Assembly (NCBI GenBank): GCA_002343455.1
Contig: DDSR01000063.1
Span: 21,698-26,850 of the forward strand
Direction of reading: 5' to 3'
DNA from: Deltaproteobacteria bacterium UBA2385
GTDB lineage: Bacteria > Myxococcota_A > UBA796 > UBA2385
DNA length: 5,153 nt
Part shown: one piece after another, positions 5,092 through 5,153 of the stretch
How positions within the stretch are numbered: the stretch's first letter is position 1
How the letters are laid out: each line of letters begins with the position of its first letter
Notes under the pieces: generated by a model
What the model was told of the DNA's origin: nothing
Seen by the model: only the letters and a program-made list of their open reading frames with translations
Databases searched by the model: none
Program-made: the position numbers and the translations under genes

Positions 5092-5153
5092 CGGGCGTGG
5101 TCCTGTGGAGGCGCCTCGGCGGCCTGGGGAACTATCCAGAAACAGCTCCGACC
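5092..5153. other. 62-base tail after the operon, no gene or terminator recognised
   Basis: A perfect 10-bp palindrome, GAGGCGCCTC (5108-5117), and an imperfect hairpin (about 5109-5125, AGGC pairing with GCCT) are visible. No T-tract follows, so an intrinsic terminator cannot be called. The last 25 bases are less GC-rich than the coding regions. Confidence 0.4.

Noticed and set aside
5108..5125. Terminator hairpin after the pentaheme gene
   Set aside because: The stem is imperfect or loopless and is followed by GGGGAAC rather than a T-tract.

Overview
This is a very GC-rich window (about 70% by eye) with a strong G/C bias at third codon positions. All convincing genes lie on the + strand. 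Short lipoprotein signals followed by Asp/Gly/Thr-rich tethers, together with several c-type cytochromes, suggest a Gram-negative, myxobacteria-like organism (Myxococcota or a related 'deltaproteobacterial' lineage). That placement is an inference from style, not from a marker gene.

Layout: (1) 2-493, the C-terminal part of a probable outer-membrane beta-barrel protein, cut by the window edge. (2) 494-563, a short gap holding a nested inverted repeat (507-553). (3) 564-1055, a lipoprotein with a type-1 copper cupredoxin domain. (4) 1052-2257, an exported protein with one CxxCH heme site at its mature N-terminus followed by a predicted beta-barrel. (5) 2245-2286, three perfect copies of a 14-bp unit lying over the stop of gene 4 and the start of the next gene. 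(6) 2282-3052, a periplasmic diheme class I cytochrome c. (7) 3049-5091, a 680-residue pentaheme cytochrome lipoprotein with an N-terminal beta-sandwich-like domain and a long heme-free C-terminal region. (8) 5092-5153, 62 bases with no gene.

Genes 3, 4, 6 and 7 are close-packed: GTGA overlap, repeat-expanded junction, ATGA overlap. They very likely form one operon. Together they encode a blue copper protein, a heme-bearing porin, a soluble diheme carrier and a lipid-anchored multiheme cytochrome, about nine redox centres in all (1 Cu and 8 hemes). The simplest reading is an electron-transfer route between periplasm and cell exterior across the outer membrane. The set of parts (cupredoxin, heme-porin fusion, diheme cytochrome) recalls the rus iron-oxidation operon of Acidithiobacillus ferrooxidans (rusticyanin, Cyc2, Cyc1), here with a pentaheme lipoprotein added. 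Homology to those proteins cannot be shown from the sequence alone, and direction of electron flow and substrate are unknown.
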